Shown: positions 36,165 through 45,895 of the stretch, piece by piece
Layout: every line of letters begins with the position of its first letter
Position numbering within the stretch: the first letter of the stretch is position 1
Assembly (NCBI RefSeq): GCF_000702945.1
Contig: NZ_JNLE01000003.1
Location: 3,333,501-3,397,500 of the forward strand
From: Clostridium sp. KNHs205
Lineage (GTDB): Bacteria; Bacillota; Clostridia; Lachnospirales; Lachnospiraceae
Reading direction: 5' to 3'
Length of the DNA stretch: 64,000 bases
Translations under genes and position numbers: made by a program
Notes under the pieces: generated by a model
Databases searched by the model: none
Told to the model about the DNA's origin: nothing
The model's input: the letters and a program-made list of their open reading frames with translations, nothing else

Positions 36165-36383
36165 TGTAGTGGCCTCCTTTTGTATGCGGTAATTCCTATC
36201 ACCATTATTCTTAACAAGTAATAGTATATAGGTAAATCCACGATGGTGCAAATGTGTGGTCACTACATATTGTCTAATACCTTTCCATAGGCGCATTCGT
36301 TCTTTCTGGTTTTTACAATTTACCTGAAATCCAATGGAAAATAGGCCTTGAATTTTTAATTCATGGTTGTAAATTAATGTAAT

Positions 36384-36421
36384 AAGAAGTGCGGCAGTAT
36401 AGCTGTTGTGCTTCTTTTTTT
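36384..36421 (+). terminator. Rho-independent terminator
   Basis: AAGAAG...GC pairs with GC...CTTCTT followed by a long T-run. It likely terminated the sdaAB-sdaAA transcript before the palindrome and IS arrived. Confidence 0.7.
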
Positions 36422-36493
36422 GTACAAAACCTGCTGTATAGTTACTATTATTATAAGGCTTTTATTAAAATAACATTAGAACACAAATTTTTC

Positions 36494-36522
36494 TTGACAA
36501 TTCCTTTGTGATTGTTTATATT
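36494..36522 (+). promoter_or_regulatory. Promoter of the PadR operon
   Basis: TTGACA (36494-36499) and TATATT (36517-36522) are spaced by 17 bp. The ~140 nt leader that follows contains AT-rich inverted repeats (for example TATAATATATTCAGTATTATATA), which could be PadR operators; autoregulation is inferred. Confidence 0.7.
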
Positions 36523-36661
36523 TTATTTATCAAACAATATTATACGACATATAATATAGCGGATTGGATAATATAATATATTCAGTATTATATAAATTGA
36601 TATATTATGAGTATTTAATGAATGGTTATTTTTGAATTCTGTCAGAAAGGAAGAAGTTATC

Positions 36662-36985
36662 ATGGTATTTAATACAGGAGCAGCTTTACTGGATGCCATT
36701 GTTCTTGGTATAGTATCCAAAGATCAGGAAGGTACCTATGGCTATAAAATAACCCAGGATATCCGCCAGGTTATTGAAATATCGGAGTCCACCCTGTACC
36801 CGGTACTCAGACGACTTCAGAAAGAGGATTGTCTGGAGGTCTATGATCAGGCATTTGACGGCCGGAACAGAAGATATTACAAGATTACGGATAAAGGGAA
36901 AGCCCAATTAAAACTTTATATAAAGGAATGGAAGATTTACGCGGCTAAGATTAATAACATTTTTGTGGGGGTGGAAGTCTCATGA
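36662..36985 (+). CDS. PadR-family transcriptional regulator
   Basis: The 107-residue product is a PadR-type winged helix: LDAIVLGIVSKDQEGTYGYKI, then the wing STLYPVLRRLQKEDCLE, and RRYYKITDKGKAQL. It starts at the ATG 36662 after AGAAAGGAAG. The stop overlaps the next gene by 4 nt. PadR proteins coupled to DUF1700 and DUF4097 genes are common in Firmicutes and are linked to envelope stress or peptide antibiotic response. Ligand unknown. Confidence 0.92.
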   Translation: MVFNTGAALLDAIVLGIVSKDQEGTYGYKITQDIRQVIEISESTLYPVLRRLQKEDCLEVYDQAFDGRNRRYYKITDKGKAQLKLYIKEWKIYAAKINNIFVGVEVS

Positions 36986-37764
36986 CAAAGAATGAGTTTA
37001 TACAAGAGCTGGGATATCTGCTGGTGGATATTCCGGAAGAGGAAAGAAATGAAGCTCTTGAGTTCTATCGAAATTATTTTGACGAAGCAGGACTGGAAGA
37101 GGAAGAAACTGTTATCAGGGAATTAGGGTCTCCGAAGGAAGTAGCAGACAGTATCAAAAAATCCCTTGAGTATGGAAGTACGGAGGAAGGATACTTTTCT
37201 GAAAACGGTTACCATAATGCTTATCAGGAAAAGCCCAATTTACCGGTTTTCAGCAGATATATAAGAAACGATAAAGATACCGGCACTAATAGCAGTGATA
37301 GAAGCACTACGGCAGGCAATAGTGATTCTAACAAAAATAATAAGAGTAACTACAAAAATAGCAGCGCAAAAGACTTTAAGAACAAGCATAGTACCGGAAA
37401 TACCATACTTTTAATTATTCTCTTATTCTTTGCTATTCCAATGGCAATTCCGGTAGCAGCAACAATATTTGGATTATTTGTTGCAGCAGTTGCTGCGATT
37501 TTCAGTATCTGGATAGCATTTTTTGCCGTATCTGTTGCACTACTGATTACTGGTATTGTTCTTGCTATATCAGGAGTATTGCAATTATCCATCTCACCAG
37601 CTCTGGGCTTAAGCTTAACTGGGGGCGGATTTATAGTTCTTGGTGTGGGAATACTCTTTGCTATTGCCACTATCTGGATAGCAGGGAAAGCAATACCTGC
37701 TGTATTTAATTGGATTAAGATGATTTGGAACAAGATTTTCCAAAAAAGGAGGGTATACTCATGA
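36982..37764 (+). CDS. DUF1700 (HAAS-domain) membrane protein
   Basis: The 260-residue product has an N-terminal HAAS/DUF1700 helical region (KNEFIQELGYLLVDIPEEER, EALEFYRNYFDEAG, VIRELGSPKEVADSI), a low-complexity Asn/Ser/Lys-rich linker (about 95-135) and several C-terminal membrane helices (from about residue 140). HAAS domains are found in partners of PadR regulators and are thought to link the regulator to a membrane signal. It overlaps padR by 4 nt and the next gene by 4 nt (ATGA), so the three are translationally coupled. Confidence 0.85.
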   Translation: MTKNEFIQELGYLLVDIPEEERNEALEFYRNYFDEAGLEEEETVIRELGSPKEVADSIKKSLEYGSTEEGYFSENGYHNAYQEKPNLPVFSRYIRNDKDTGTNSSDRSTTAGNSDSNKNNKSNYKNSSAKDFKNKHSTGNTILLIILLFFAIPMAIPVAATIFGLFVAAVAAIFSIWIAFFAVSVALLITGIVLAISGVLQLSISPALGLSLTGGGFIVLGVGILFAIATIWIAGKAIPAVFNWIKMIWNKIFQKRRVYS

Positions 37765-38798
37765 AGGTATTTTTGAAAAATCTATTCCGAATTGCCGGAG
37801 GAGCTATAGCAATAGGCCTCATTTTGGGAGTGGTAGCCTTTAGCATGGATAATCAGGTATATGCCAAGTGGAATAAGGTTAATTTTAATCTGGTAAATGG
37901 TTGGTTTCATTGGGTAGATGAAGATTATTACAATGATAATAGTAAAGATTTTGATGATGATTATGAGGATAGCAGTGGTAGATCAGATTATAAAGGTGAT
38001 GCAGAATCAAAAGAGTATCTCAAAGAAGCTGCTTCCATTGACAATAAGGAGACAGCATCGGGATATCCCATTACTTACGAAGGTATAAGTGAACTTGAAA
38101 TAAATATGCTGGCTGGAAAGCTCCGGATAAGAGAAGGGGATACCTTTTCTATTGATGTAAGTGATAATGGTGAGAACAGGATAGTCAGTGAAGTAAAGGA
38201 TGGTAAATGGATTATCAGGGAGAGGAGCAGTTCCTCCGGGGATGCCGGGACCTTAAGTGTATTTGGAGTTGACATTGATCTTGATGATATGGAAAGGAGA
38301 ACCGATGCGGTTGAAGTCAATATCACCTTGCCGGAAGATTTTATTGCAAAGGAAATTGATCTAACCGTTGAAGCAGGTCTTATCAACGCAGATAGGCTCT
38401 CTGCTAATATTGGTAAGTTATCCGTAGGTGCCGGTTCCATTATCATAGACGAATTGCATATTGATACGAAATCTACTTATGAAGTTGCCGCAGGTAATCT
38501 TAAAATAAGTGAAGCAGTTATCCATAATGCCAAAATCGAATGTACTGTAGGCAGTGTAGATATTGACGGAGTCATAACAGGTGAGAGTAAAATTAGTTCC
38601 TCTATGGGTTACATTGATTTAGATCTTGAAGGTGATAAAGAAGACTATGATTACTCCATTAATTGTAAACTTGGCTCTCTTTCATTAAACGGTGATAGAT
38701 ACAGCGGTATCAATACCCAGATAACACAAAAGAGCAAAGCAGCAAACAATATGATTTTATCCTGTGATTTAGGCGGCATAGATATGGATATAGACTGA
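37761..38798 (+). CDS. DUF4097-family beta-repeat protein with N-terminal membrane anchor
   Basis: The 345-residue product starts at 37761 after AAGGAGG, overlapping the previous stop by ATGA. One N-terminal membrane helix (about 8-29, IAGGAIAIGLILGVVAFSM) is followed by an acidic Asp/Tyr-rich stretch and a C-terminal DUF4097 adhesin-like beta-helix (repeats such as EINMLAGKLRIREGDTFSID and DLTVEAGLINADRLSANIGK). It is most likely an extracytoplasmic protein anchored by the N-terminus, related to LiaG-like envelope-stress proteins. Confidence 0.85.
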   Translation: MKVFLKNLFRIAGGAIAIGLILGVVAFSMDNQVYAKWNKVNFNLVNGWFHWVDEDYYNDNSKDFDDDYEDSSGRSDYKGDAESKEYLKEAASIDNKETASGYPITYEGISELEINMLAGKLRIREGDTFSIDVSDNGENRIVSEVKDGKWIIRERSSSSGDAGTLSVFGVDIDLDDMERRTDAVEVNITLPEDFIAKEIDLTVEAGLINADRLSANIGKLSVGAGSIIIDELHIDTKSTYEVAAGNLKISEAVIHNAKIECTVGSVDIDGVITGESKISSSMGYIDLDLEGDKEDYDYSINCKLGSLSLNGDRYSGINTQITQKSKAANNMILSCDLGGIDMDID

Positions 38799-39043
38799 TG
38801 TTCAAAAAATTTATAACTGTTAGAGCAATTTGAATCTAGGTGCATTATCTAAAGAAATATATGGTATAATAAAGCTAATAAATTAAAAGCATGGTGCTGT
38901 CAATACTATATTGCTGCAGCAGATTTTATACAATATAAAATTTATATAATAATATAAAATAAGAAAGGAAATGCCGCAGTCTCCCAGCAGCCGGAATACG
39001 AAAGGCAAAAGACTGGCAATAAATATGCGGCAGGGTACAGAAT

Positions 39044-39235
39044 ATGGAGGATAAGAGATTATACCGTTCCAGAAGTAACAGAATGATTGCGGGAGTATGC
39101 GGCGGAGCAGCTGATTATTTGAAGGTGGATCCCACAATAGTCAGACTGGTTTTTGTATTGCTTGCATTTTTCGGTGCCTCAGCAGGTATCTGGATTTATT
39201 TGATTGCAGCAATTATAGTTCCCAATGAACCGTAA
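39044..39235 (+). CDS. PspC-domain protein
   Basis: The 63-residue product is a stand-alone PspC domain: RLYRSRSNRMIAGVCGGAAD, then LKVDPTIVRLVFVLLAFFGA and a membrane helix ending VPNE. In other bacteria PspC proteins sense envelope stress with PspA or Lia proteins. It is separated from the DUF4097 gene by 245 nt, so it may have its own promoter, but the context supports an envelope-stress cluster. Confidence 0.92.
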   Translation: MEDKRLYRSRSNRMIAGVCGGAADYLKVDPTIVRLVFVLLAFFGASAGIWIYLIAAIIVPNEP

Positions 39236-39264
39236 AAGCTGATATGAATTTAGAATATAGCAAG

Positions 39265-39314
39265 ACAAAAATAAGCCGGCAGCATATGCAGATACGGCTT
39301 GTTTTTGTTATTTT
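39265..39314 (+). terminator. Rho-independent terminator
   Basis: ACAAAAATAAGCCG pairs with CGGCTTGTTTTTGT (with a minor mismatch) and ends in a T-rich tail. Confidence 0.8.
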
Positions 39315-39423
39315 ATGAATAGTTATTTACAGGAACAAGTAATTATGATAAAGTATTTTTTAATGACCATGAATAGAAATATCTATTCTGGAATCTATGT
39401 AATGCTTTAACGGAGGACAAAAA

Positions 39424-41184
39424 ATGCAAAAATTAATTGATATCATAGGGAAGGAAGTTATGGAGGCATTTGAAAGCTGTGGTTATGAGAATAAGTACGG
39501 CTTTGTTACACTTTCTAACAGACCTGATTTATGTCAATATCAATGCAACGGTGCACTGGCAGCAGCTAAAGTCTACAAGAAAGCACCTCTTGCAATAGCA
39601 GGAGAAGTAGTAGAAGTACTGTCAAAAAGCAATTCCTATGAGAAGATAGAGGCAGTGGCACCCGGCTTTATTAATATTGTTTTAACCAGTGAGTTCATAA
39701 CCGGTTATTTAAAACAGCTGTCCAGGGAGAATCAGTATGGCTGTGAGAAAACCGATAAACCGAAAACTATCGTTATAGATTACGGCGGTGCCAATGTCGC
39801 CAAACCTCTTCATGTAGGCCACTTACGTCCGGCAATTATCGGAGAAAGCATTAAACGTATTGACCGCTTTTTAGGCCATAATGTTATTGGAGATGTGCAT
39901 CTGGGTGACTGGGGACTGCAGATTGGTCTTATAATGATGAAGATTAAGCTGGATCAGCCGGAATTAGTATATTTTAAAAAGGATTACGAAGGTGAATATC
40001 CGAAAGAAGCACCTTTTACAATCAGTGAGCTGGAGCAGATATATCCGGCAGCAAGCGCTTATTCCAAGGAAAATGATGAGTTCAGAGAAGCAGCGAAAGC
40101 AGCTACGGTAGAACTTCAAAACGGAAATCCAGGGTATCTTGCCCTATGGCAGCACATCCTGAATGTATCCATAGAGGATCTGAAAAAGAATTATGATAAC
40201 CTGCTGGTGGATTTCGACCTCTGGAAGAAGGAAAGTGATGCGCAGAGTTATATACCGGGCATGGTGGAATATCTGAAAGAGCATAATTATGCAAGAATCA
40301 GTGAGGGCGCTTTGGTTGTCGATGTAAAAGAAGAGTCAGATACCAAAGAAATGCCTCCTTGTATGATACTGAAATCTGACGGTGGTACTCTTTACAATAC
40401 AACTGATCTTGCTACTATGGTGGAAAGAATGGAATTATTTGCTCCTGATGAAATCCTTTATGTAGTAGATAAGAGACAGGAACTATATTTTGAGACGGTT
40501 TTCCGTTGCGCTAAGAAAACCAAACTGGTTGAGGAAGAAACAAAACTTACTTTCCTTGGATTTGGTACAATGAACGGAAAAGACGGTAAACCTTTTAAGA
40601 CTCGTGATGGCGGTGTTATGCGTCTTGAGAATCTTATCAGCAATATCAGCAATGCAGTTCTTGAAAAAATGCTTGAAAACAGAGAGATGGACAGGCAGGA
40701 AGCAGAAGCTATTTCAAAGATTGTTGGACTGGCAGCATTAAAATATGGAGATCTTTCAAACCAGGCTTCCAAGGACTATATCTTTGATCTGGAGCGTTTT
40801 ATTTCCTTTGAAGGAAATACTGGCCCTTACTTACTCTATACAATTGTGCGTATCAAATCCATTATTCAGAAATACGGTAATGACAGTGTAACAACAGAGG
40901 CACTTATCCCCGGCAAAACTCTTTCTGAGATAAATCTGATGTTAGAGGCTTCAAGATTTAATGATGTAGTAGAAACAGCCGGTAATGAGTATGCACCTCA
41001 TAAGATTTGTCAGTATCTCTATGGAGTAGCTAACGCATTTAACAGCTTCTATCATGAGAACAAGATTCTTGCTGAAGAGGATAAGGAGAAGCAAAAATCC
41101 TGGATAGCTTTAATAACTTTGATAAAAGGTATACTTGAAACCGGTATCGATTTATTAGGTTTTGAGTCTCCGGAAAGAATGTAG
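39424..41184 (+). CDS. argS: Arginine--tRNA ligase
   Basis: ArgRS charges tRNA-Arg. The 586-residue product has an N-terminal Add1-type domain, the class I HIGH equivalent in ANVAKPLHVGHLRPAIIGES, and the region MILKSDGGTLYNTTDLATM typical of ArgRS. The C-terminal helical anticodon-binding domain ends FLGFESPERM-like (DLLGFESPERM). A GGAGG SD precedes the ATG. It is flanked by terminators and appears monocistronic. Confidence 0.97.
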   Translation: MQKLIDIIGKEVMEAFESCGYENKYGFVTLSNRPDLCQYQCNGALAAAKVYKKAPLAIAGEVVEVLSKSNSYEKIEAVAPGFINIVLTSEFITGYLKQLSRENQYGCEKTDKPKTIVIDYGGANVAKPLHVGHLRPAIIGESIKRIDRFLGHNVIGDVHLGDWGLQIGLIMMKIKLDQPELVYFKKDYEGEYPKEAPFTISELEQIYPAASAYSKENDEFREAAKAATVELQNGNPGYLALWQHILNVSIEDLKKNYDNLLVDFDLWKKESDAQSYIPGMVEYLKEHNYARISEGALVVDVKEESDTKEMPPCMILKSDGGTLYNTTDLATMVERMELFAPDEILYVVDKRQELYFETVFRCAKKTKLVEEETKLTFLGFGTMNGKDGKPFKTRDGGVMRLENLISNISNAVLEKMLENREMDRQEAEAISKIVGLAALKYGDLSNQASKDYIFDLERFISFEGNTGPYLLYTIVRIKSIIQKYGNDSVTTEALIPGKTLSEINLMLEASRFNDVVETAGNEYAPHKICQYLYGVANAFNSFYHENKILAEEDKEKQKSWIALITLIKGILETGIDLLGFESPERM

Positions 41185-41259
41185 AAATAAGTAGTATTTT
41201 GTCTGTCATTTTTGGAGATTTTAACTTGCATTTCATAAAAAATTGATGTAAAATTTGGT

Positions 41260-41306
41260 GTGTCGATGAGGCCACTCTTATTGAGTAGCCTGTCGACACT
41301 TTTTTA
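41260..41306 (+). terminator. Rho-independent terminator after argS
   Basis: GTGTCGA (41260-41266) pairs with TCGACAC (41293-41299) around an inner GGC-ACTC/GAGT-GCC stem, followed by seven T residues. Confidence 0.88.
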
Positions 41307-41465
41307 TAATAAAGCTATAAAGCGTTAATCTGTGGAAGAATGGAAGACTTGGCAGTTGGCTCAGGTTGTAAAAGCTGGTTTTCATTATATTGATCTGAAT
41401 GTGTGAGAAGGCGCACTGATGGGAATCAGGTTGAAAAAAGTATGTTTTTTCATCAACGAATTCAG

Positions 41466-41507
41466 GAATATCAAATTTTCAGTTTGATATTCACGAAAGG
41501 GGTTATT
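41466..41507 (+). promoter_or_regulatory. Hairpin plus SD leader element (copy 2)
   Basis: GAATATCAAA (41466-41475) pairs perfectly with TTTGATATTC (41483-41492). The segment 41483-41505 is nearly identical to that in front of the small gene at 5462. It sits just before the chemoreceptor ATG. Confidence 0.5.
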
Positions 41508-43646
41508 ATGAAACGAAGTCAACATATCAAAGGCAAGAAAAAAGAGAGCAGTAAGAGGATAAGTGTTAAGGAAAACAAAAAGTTAATGGGGATACGCTTT
41601 AAGTTGATTATAGGATTTGCAATTCCAATCTTTTTCATAATAGGACTTGGATTATTATCATATTGGAAAGCCTCGGACGGATTGGTAAGCAATTATGAGA
41701 AATCCACAGAAAATACAATGAAGATGGCTGCTAAATATCTGGATTATGGTTTTAAAGGGGTAGAATCTATAGCCTCATTGTATACAAAAGATACTGGAAT
41801 CTATTATTATATTCAGAATCAGAATTTTACCGATGATTTTAACAAGAAAGCATATATACAGAGTCTAAGTACAGATCTGGTCAAGAAAGCCGACTCTGAA
41901 TCAATGATTGAAGACATACATATTATTCCCAAAGCTCATAGTCAGGTTGCCACCAGCTCTAACCGTTCTGCGGAAGGATTTTATAATGAGCTTAAAAATG
42001 ATCCCATTTTTGCAAAGATATCTGATACAAAAATTGATCATTTCTGGATAGGAAGTCATCCTATAATAGACGAAAAATTAGGCACCAAAACAGAGGATTA
42101 CGCTTTTGCACTGGTTCAGAAATTTCAAATTGATGAAGGCGTTATTATAATAGACATAAAGAAAAGAGAGATTAACAGCTTCCTGAAAGATCTGGATTTT
42201 GGAAAGGACAGTATAGTAGGGGTTGTTACAGCCGATGGTAATGAAATGCTGATTAAAGCAGGCGCAGATAAGAAAAATGAAACATCTGCGATATCCTTAG
42301 GTAGCAGCAAAGAAGAGTTTCATTTTACTACAGAGAAATATTATCAGACTGCAGTTTCAGGAGCTGCGGCTAAAGGACAGAATTATGTTACTTATGATGG
42401 GAAGGAGTATCTTTTCTTATATAATAAAATAGCAGGAACGGGAGTAGTTTTGTGTGCTTTAATTCCAAAAGCCAGCTTTATGGAACAGGCAGACAGCATT
42501 AAGTCCTTTACCACGATAATTGTAGCGGCAGCAGCTGTAATTGCTGTCCTTATTGCAGCATTTCTCTCACAAGGAATCGCCTTAAGCCTTAAACATATTA
42601 ATCGAAGCCTTAAACAACTGGCAGAAGGAGATTTTACTGTATCCATGGAGCATAAACACAGGGATGAGTTTATCATTCTGGCGGGAAATACAAAAGACAT
42701 GATAAATAATATGAGAAAACTCATATTAAAAGTTACTAATGTGAGCAGGCTGGTGTCCGAATCAGCAGACAATGTCTTAAAAGCTTCAGAGAACATAGCC
42801 GCTGCCAGCAGTGAAATCTCAATATCGATTAATGAGATTGGACATGGTATATCGGGGCAGGCACAGGATTCTCAAAACTGCCTTGTACAAATGGATGAGC
42901 TGTCTGAGAAAATCAAGACTGTTAATACCAGTATCGAAGAAATCGAGATTATTGCCGAAAACTCTAATGATATGATAATTAAGGGTATCGGCACCATGGA
43001 AGAGCTATCAAAACAGTCAGAAGCCACCAATGATATTACCAGATTTGTTATGAATAATATCACTGCGTTAGAGCAGAAATCACATTCCATTGAAAGAATC
43101 ATACAGGTTATCAATGAAATAGCAGATCAGACCAATCTCCTGGCACTTAATGCCTCCATTGAAGCTGCAAGAGCAGGAGAAGCAGGGAGAGGCTTTGCAG
43201 TAGTAGCCGATGAGATAAGAAAGCTTGCAGAGCAATCCATAAAAGCTGCTGGTGAAATAAACAGTGTTATCAATGATATAATCCAACAGACTACAGATAC
43301 TGTAAGTATTGCAAAGGATGCGGAGCAGATTGTCAGCAAACAGAACGGCATTGTTGAGAATACTATTACAACCTTTAGGAACATTGGAGATGGAATCCAG
43401 AAGCTGGCAAACAGCCTGGAGGTTATTGGACAGAATGTATCTAACATGGAATCAGCAAGAGGCGGAACACTCAATGCTGTTGAAAGTATTTCAGCAATCT
43501 CACAGCAGACCCTGGCAGCTTCTGAGATGGTTGAAGATACGGTACATGTACAGAATGCCTCGGTGAAAGCACTGGAGGAAGCATCCTTAGTATTGGCGGA
43601 GAATTCAAAGGATTTAAATGAAGCTATAAACATGTTTCGGATTTGA
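41508..43646 (+). CDS. Methyl-accepting chemotaxis protein
   Basis: The 712-residue receptor has a basic N-terminus, a transmembrane helix at about 30-50, an extracytoplasmic sensor of about 290 residues (probably dCache-like), a second helix ([19 protein letters not shown]), a HAMP domain and a long coiled-coil signalling domain. The hairpin tip [20 protein letters not shown] and [18 protein letters not shown] are diagnostic. The ATG at 41508 follows GAAAGGGG; the longer ORF start at 41403 has no SD. No chemotaxis genes are adjacent. The ligand is unknown. Confidence 0.95.
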   Translation: MKRSQHIKGKKKESSKRISVKENKKLMGIRFKLIIGFAIPIFFIIGLGLLSYWKASDGLVSNYEKSTENTMKMAAKYLDYGFKGVESIASLYTKDTGIYYYIQNQNFTDDFNKKAYIQSLSTDLVKKADSESMIEDIHIIPKAHSQVATSSNRSAEGFYNELKNDPIFAKISDTKIDHFWIGSHPIIDEKLGTKTEDYAFALVQKFQIDEGVIIIDIKKREINSFLKDLDFGKDSIVGVVTADGNEMLIKAGADKKNETSAISLGSSKEEFHFTTEKYYQTAVSGAAAKGQNYVTYDGKEYLFLYNKIAGTGVVLCALIPKASFMEQADSIKSFTTIIVAAAAVIAVLIAAFLSQGIALSLKHINRSLKQLAEGDFTVSMEHKHRDEFIILAGNTKDMINNMRKLILKVTNVSRLVSESADNVLKASENIAAASSEISISINEIGHGISGQAQDSQNCLVQMDELSEKIKTVNTSIEEIEIIAENSNDMIIKGIGTMEELSKQSEATNDITRFVMNNITALEQKSHSIERIIQVINEIADQTNLLALNASIEAARAGEAGRGFAVVADEIRKLAEQSIKAAGEINSVINDIIQQTTDTVSIAKDAEQIVSKQNGIVENTITTFRNIGDGIQKLANSLEVIGQNVSNMESARGGTLNAVESISAISQQTLAASEMVEDTVHVQNASVKALEEASLVLAENSKDLNEAINMFRI

Positions 43647-43753
43647 TGTGGTATAATAACTAATTATTAAAGTAAGCAGAGCTGTACCGGAACAGAAGGA
43701 TTCGGCAGGATATGCTCTAAAAAGAGGGTATAAATACTTATACAGGAGGTAAG

Positions 43754-45079
43754 ATGATGTATCAATTTACGGCTAAACTCATTATCTACAGGCATGCAAA
43801 AGAGAATACGATTCTCTTTACATTGGCTGATATAATAAAAAGACTGGATGATGAATTTCCGGCAACGGTTTCGCCTGAAGCAAAAGAAAAGTTTATCAGT
43901 GAGATTTATGAGCAGATTAACCAGCTGCTGGTTCTGGCTACCGATTATGGTTTTGATAAGAACCTGTGGCAGAATTACCTGGCTTATTTACTGGCAGTCA
44001 GTGAGAATCCCTTTAGCATCAGCTGTGAGAAGAAAGGTACCCTGGAAGGTTCCGTTAATGTATTTGCTGTTTCGGATCTTATGATATTTAAACAGCTGTC
44101 CGAGTATGATTTTAACTCAGTGGAAGAACGTCTTGAGATTAACTGCTTCACGACTATTACCAACTACCAGGCAATTGTGAAAAACGAGAGGCGTTATAAT
44201 AAAAGTGTAAGTGACAAAATAAAATTGCTTTCAGAAGCGATTGCAGAGGCTTCCGGTGAACAAGAGCTCCTGCATGTGGTTACTAACTTTTATAAAGATT
44301 ATGGTGTTGGAAAATTCGGACTGAATAAGGCGTTTCGCATACAGGAAAAGCAGAATGAGCCGAATATTATTCCTATCTTTAATACCGATGAATCACATCT
44401 TAATGATTTGATTGGCTATGAACTGCAAAAGAAGAAACTTATTGAGAATACAAAAGCCTTTGTACAAGGAAGAAAGGCAAATAACTGCCTGCTTTACGGA
44501 GACAGTGGTACAGGCAAATCCTCCAGCATTAAAGCTATCCTGAATGAATACTACAATCAGGGGCTTCGAATTATAGAAATATATAAACATCAGTTTCAAT
44601 ACCTGTCTTCAGTTATAGCGGAAATCAAAAACAGAAACTATAAGTTCATTATCTATATGGATGATTTATCTTTCGAGGAATTTGAAATCGAATACAAATA
44701 TCTAAAAGCAGTCATTGAAGGCGGACTGGAGATAAAACCCGATAATGTACTGATTTATGCAACCTCTAACAGAAGACATTTAATACGTGAGACCTGGAGT
44801 GACAGGTCTGATATGTCAAAGGATGAGCTTCACAGAAGTGATACCATGCAGGAGAAGCTATCTTTGGTTGCGCGCTTTGGTATTACAATTAATTATTCCA
44901 AACCTGACCAGAGAGGATTTTTTGATATAGTAAAAGGCCTGGCTGAGAAGCATCCGCAGATACAGCTAAATGAAGAGGAGCTTACCCTGGAAGCCAGCAG
45001 ATGGGAAATGAATCATGGAGGACGTTCCGGAAGAACAGCGCAGCAATTTATTAATTATCTGTTAGGTAAATTGAATTAA
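43754..45079 (+). CDS. DUF815-family AAA-type ATPase
   Basis: The 441-residue protein has a ~200-residue N-terminal helical domain and a C-terminal ATPase domain. The P-loop is [19 protein letters not shown] and the Walker B-like strand [31 protein letters not shown] and the ending [20 protein letters not shown] fit DUF815. Family members are related to AAA+ proteins but have no settled function. Two adjacent ATGs (43754, 43757) are possible starts after AGGAGG. Confidence 0.85.
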   Translation: MMYQFTAKLIIYRHAKENTILFTLADIIKRLDDEFPATVSPEAKEKFISEIYEQINQLLVLATDYGFDKNLWQNYLAYLLAVSENPFSISCEKKGTLEGSVNVFAVSDLMIFKQLSEYDFNSVEERLEINCFTTITNYQAIVKNERRYNKSVSDKIKLLSEAIAEASGEQELLHVVTNFYKDYGVGKFGLNKAFRIQEKQNEPNIIPIFNTDESHLNDLIGYELQKKKLIENTKAFVQGRKANNCLLYGDSGTGKSSSIKAILNEYYNQGLRIIEIYKHQFQYLSSVIAEIKNRNYKFIIYMDDLSFEEFEIEYKYLKAVIEGGLEIKPDNVLIYATSNRRHLIRETWSDRSDMSKDELHRSDTMQEKLSLVARFGITINYSKPDQRGFFDIVKGLAEKHPQIQLNEEELTLEASRWEMNHGGRSGRTAQQFINYLLGKLN

Positions 45080-45302
45080 TACGATAATCATTTGATAAGA
45101 TCTTGTTATTTGTTTATACAGTCTGAGCTTTTGGCTAAATAACATGAAGCATATATCACATAATCTGCGAATAAAGGAGAAACGGCAAGTATTCTATAAT
45201 CTTGTAACCTCAGAAAAGAGGAGTTTCTTCTTTATTATTATGTGGATGAAAAGTAATAATTGTAACTGTTAGATTATTATCAGTTGAAAATACTACTAAA
45301 AA
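45080..45302. other. Intergenic region upstream of feo
   Basis: No ORF is credible here. A weak terminator-like structure may lie at 45178-45236 (GGAGAAAC with GTTTCTTC and an inner CCTC/GAGG). The feo regulatory elements start just downstream. Confidence 0.35.
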
Positions 45303-45317
45303 TGATATTTATTTTCA
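45303..45317 (+). promoter_or_regulatory. Fur-box-like site 1
   Basis: TGATATTTATTTTCA is a 7-1-7 inverted repeat that resembles the Fur consensus TGATAATnATTATCA with two deviations. It lies 19 bp upstream of the feo -35. Confidence 0.45.
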
Positions 45318-45335
45318 ATTGAATACAATATGTCG

Positions 45336-45364
45336 TTGACAAGCAAAATCAATGAGCATATAAT
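45336..45364 (+). promoter_or_regulatory. feo operon promoter
   Basis: Consensus TTGACA (45336-45341) and TATAAT (45359-45364) are separated by 17 bp. Confidence 0.88.
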
Positions 45365-45375
45365 ATTATACAAAT

Positions 45376-45394
45376 GATAATGGCTTTCATAATG
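45376..45394 (+). promoter_or_regulatory. Fur-box-like site 2
   Basis: GATAATGGCTTTCATAATG resembles half-sites of a Fur box (GATAATG...TCATAAT) and lies at or just after the predicted transcription start, where binding would repress. The regulator is inferred. Confidence 0.45.
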
Positions 45395-45413
45395 GATAAA
45401 GAAGTGTGGTAGT

Positions 45414-45626
45414 ATGTCACTAGCATTTGCTGGAATTGGAGAGACAAAGGTTATAGTGGACTTTACAGGCAAGGACGATATCAAGCGCCATTTGCAGGAT
45501 TTGGGTTTTGTTAAAGGTGAAAGTGTTAAATTGTTATCAGAAAATGACAGCGGTTTTATCATTATGGTAAAAGGTGTCAGGGTAGCAATTAATAAAAATC
45601 TGGCAACCAAAATCATGGTAGCTTAG
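45414..45626 (+). CDS. feoA: FeoA-domain protein
   Basis: This 70-residue SH3-like FeoA protein begins MSLAFAGIGETKVIVDF and contains HLQDLGFVKGESVKLLSEND, a typical FeoA core. FeoA proteins support FeoB-dependent ferrous iron uptake, probably by direct binding to FeoB. It is the first gene of the feo operon and is followed by a second FeoA 12 nt later. Confidence 0.93.
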   Translation: MSLAFAGIGETKVIVDFTGKDDIKRHLQDLGFVKGESVKLLSENDSGFIIMVKGVRVAINKNLATKIMVA

Positions 45627-45638
45627 GAGGAAAAGGAA

Positions 45639-45860
45639 ATGACTTTGAGGGATTTAAAGCCCGGCGAGACGGGAACAGTATTAAGTATAGGTGAGAAAGG
45701 ACCACTGAAGCGCCGAATCATGGATATGGGTATTACCCGTGGTGTAGATGTTAAGGTAGTTAAGATAGCACCTTTAGGGGATCCTATAGAGATTAATATC
45801 AGAGGTTATGAATTAAGTCTTAGAAAAGATGAGGCTGCACAGATTGAAGTCAGCAAGTAA
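45639..45860 (+). CDS. feoA: FeoA-domain protein (second copy)
   Basis: This 73-residue protein is also a FeoA (LKPGETGTVLSIGEKGPLKR, IMDMGITRGVDVKVVKIAPL, DPIEINIRGYELSLR) and is closer to the FeoA consensus than the first. Two FeoA genes in front of feoB are common in Clostridia. A GGAGG SD precedes it. Confidence 0.95.
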   Translation: MTLRDLKPGETGTVLSIGEKGPLKRRIMDMGITRGVDVKVVKIAPLGDPIEINIRGYELSLRKDEAAQIEVSK

Positions 45861-45895
45861 TAGGATAAGAGCTTTATTACGGGAGGAAATTGAAA

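Larger units (their letters stand above)
34627..36272 (-). mobile_element. IS110-family element, IS1111 subgroup
   Basis: Boundaries come from comparing the two copies of the host palindrome. Copy 2 reads GGACTTCTAATACC; in copy 1 this is split after TCT, which is present at both junctions (34624-34626 and 36273-36275). Subterminal inverted repeats TATGTAGTGAC (34629-34639) and GTCACTACATA (36259-36269) are perfect over 11 bp and lie 2-3 bp inside the ends, the IS1111 mark. Length is 1646 bp. One transposase gene lies on the minus strand, with 422 bp of non-coding DNA downstream of it and 108 bp upstream. Confidence 0.9.
34463..36324. repeat. Palindromic repeat, copy 1, interrupted by the IS element
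   Basis: Without the IS, 34463-34626 plus 36276-36324 forms an imperfect palindrome of about 213 bp. GGTAAATTG at the left end pairs with CAATTTACC at the right end, and CTCTGGATATTTTGTGC pairs with GCACAAAATATCCAGAG around an apical loop ACTCGCTGCGCTCAGACAAT. A second copy (core 54011-54222, 212 bp) has the same layout. Where the stems differ, the changes are compensatory (GGATATT/AATATCC here, GAATATT/AATATTC there). Confidence 0.85.

Noticed and set aside
41260..41306. Possible small self-cleaving ribozyme at the argS-MCP junction
   Set aside because: CGATGAGG recalls a hammerhead core, but the CUGAUGA...GAAA elements are absent and the stem ends in a T-run, so a terminator explains it.
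43127..43633. 168-codon minus-strand ORF inside the chemoreceptor gene
   Set aside because: It lies entirely antisense to the conserved MCP signalling domain, whose repetitive heptads leave the opposite strand open.
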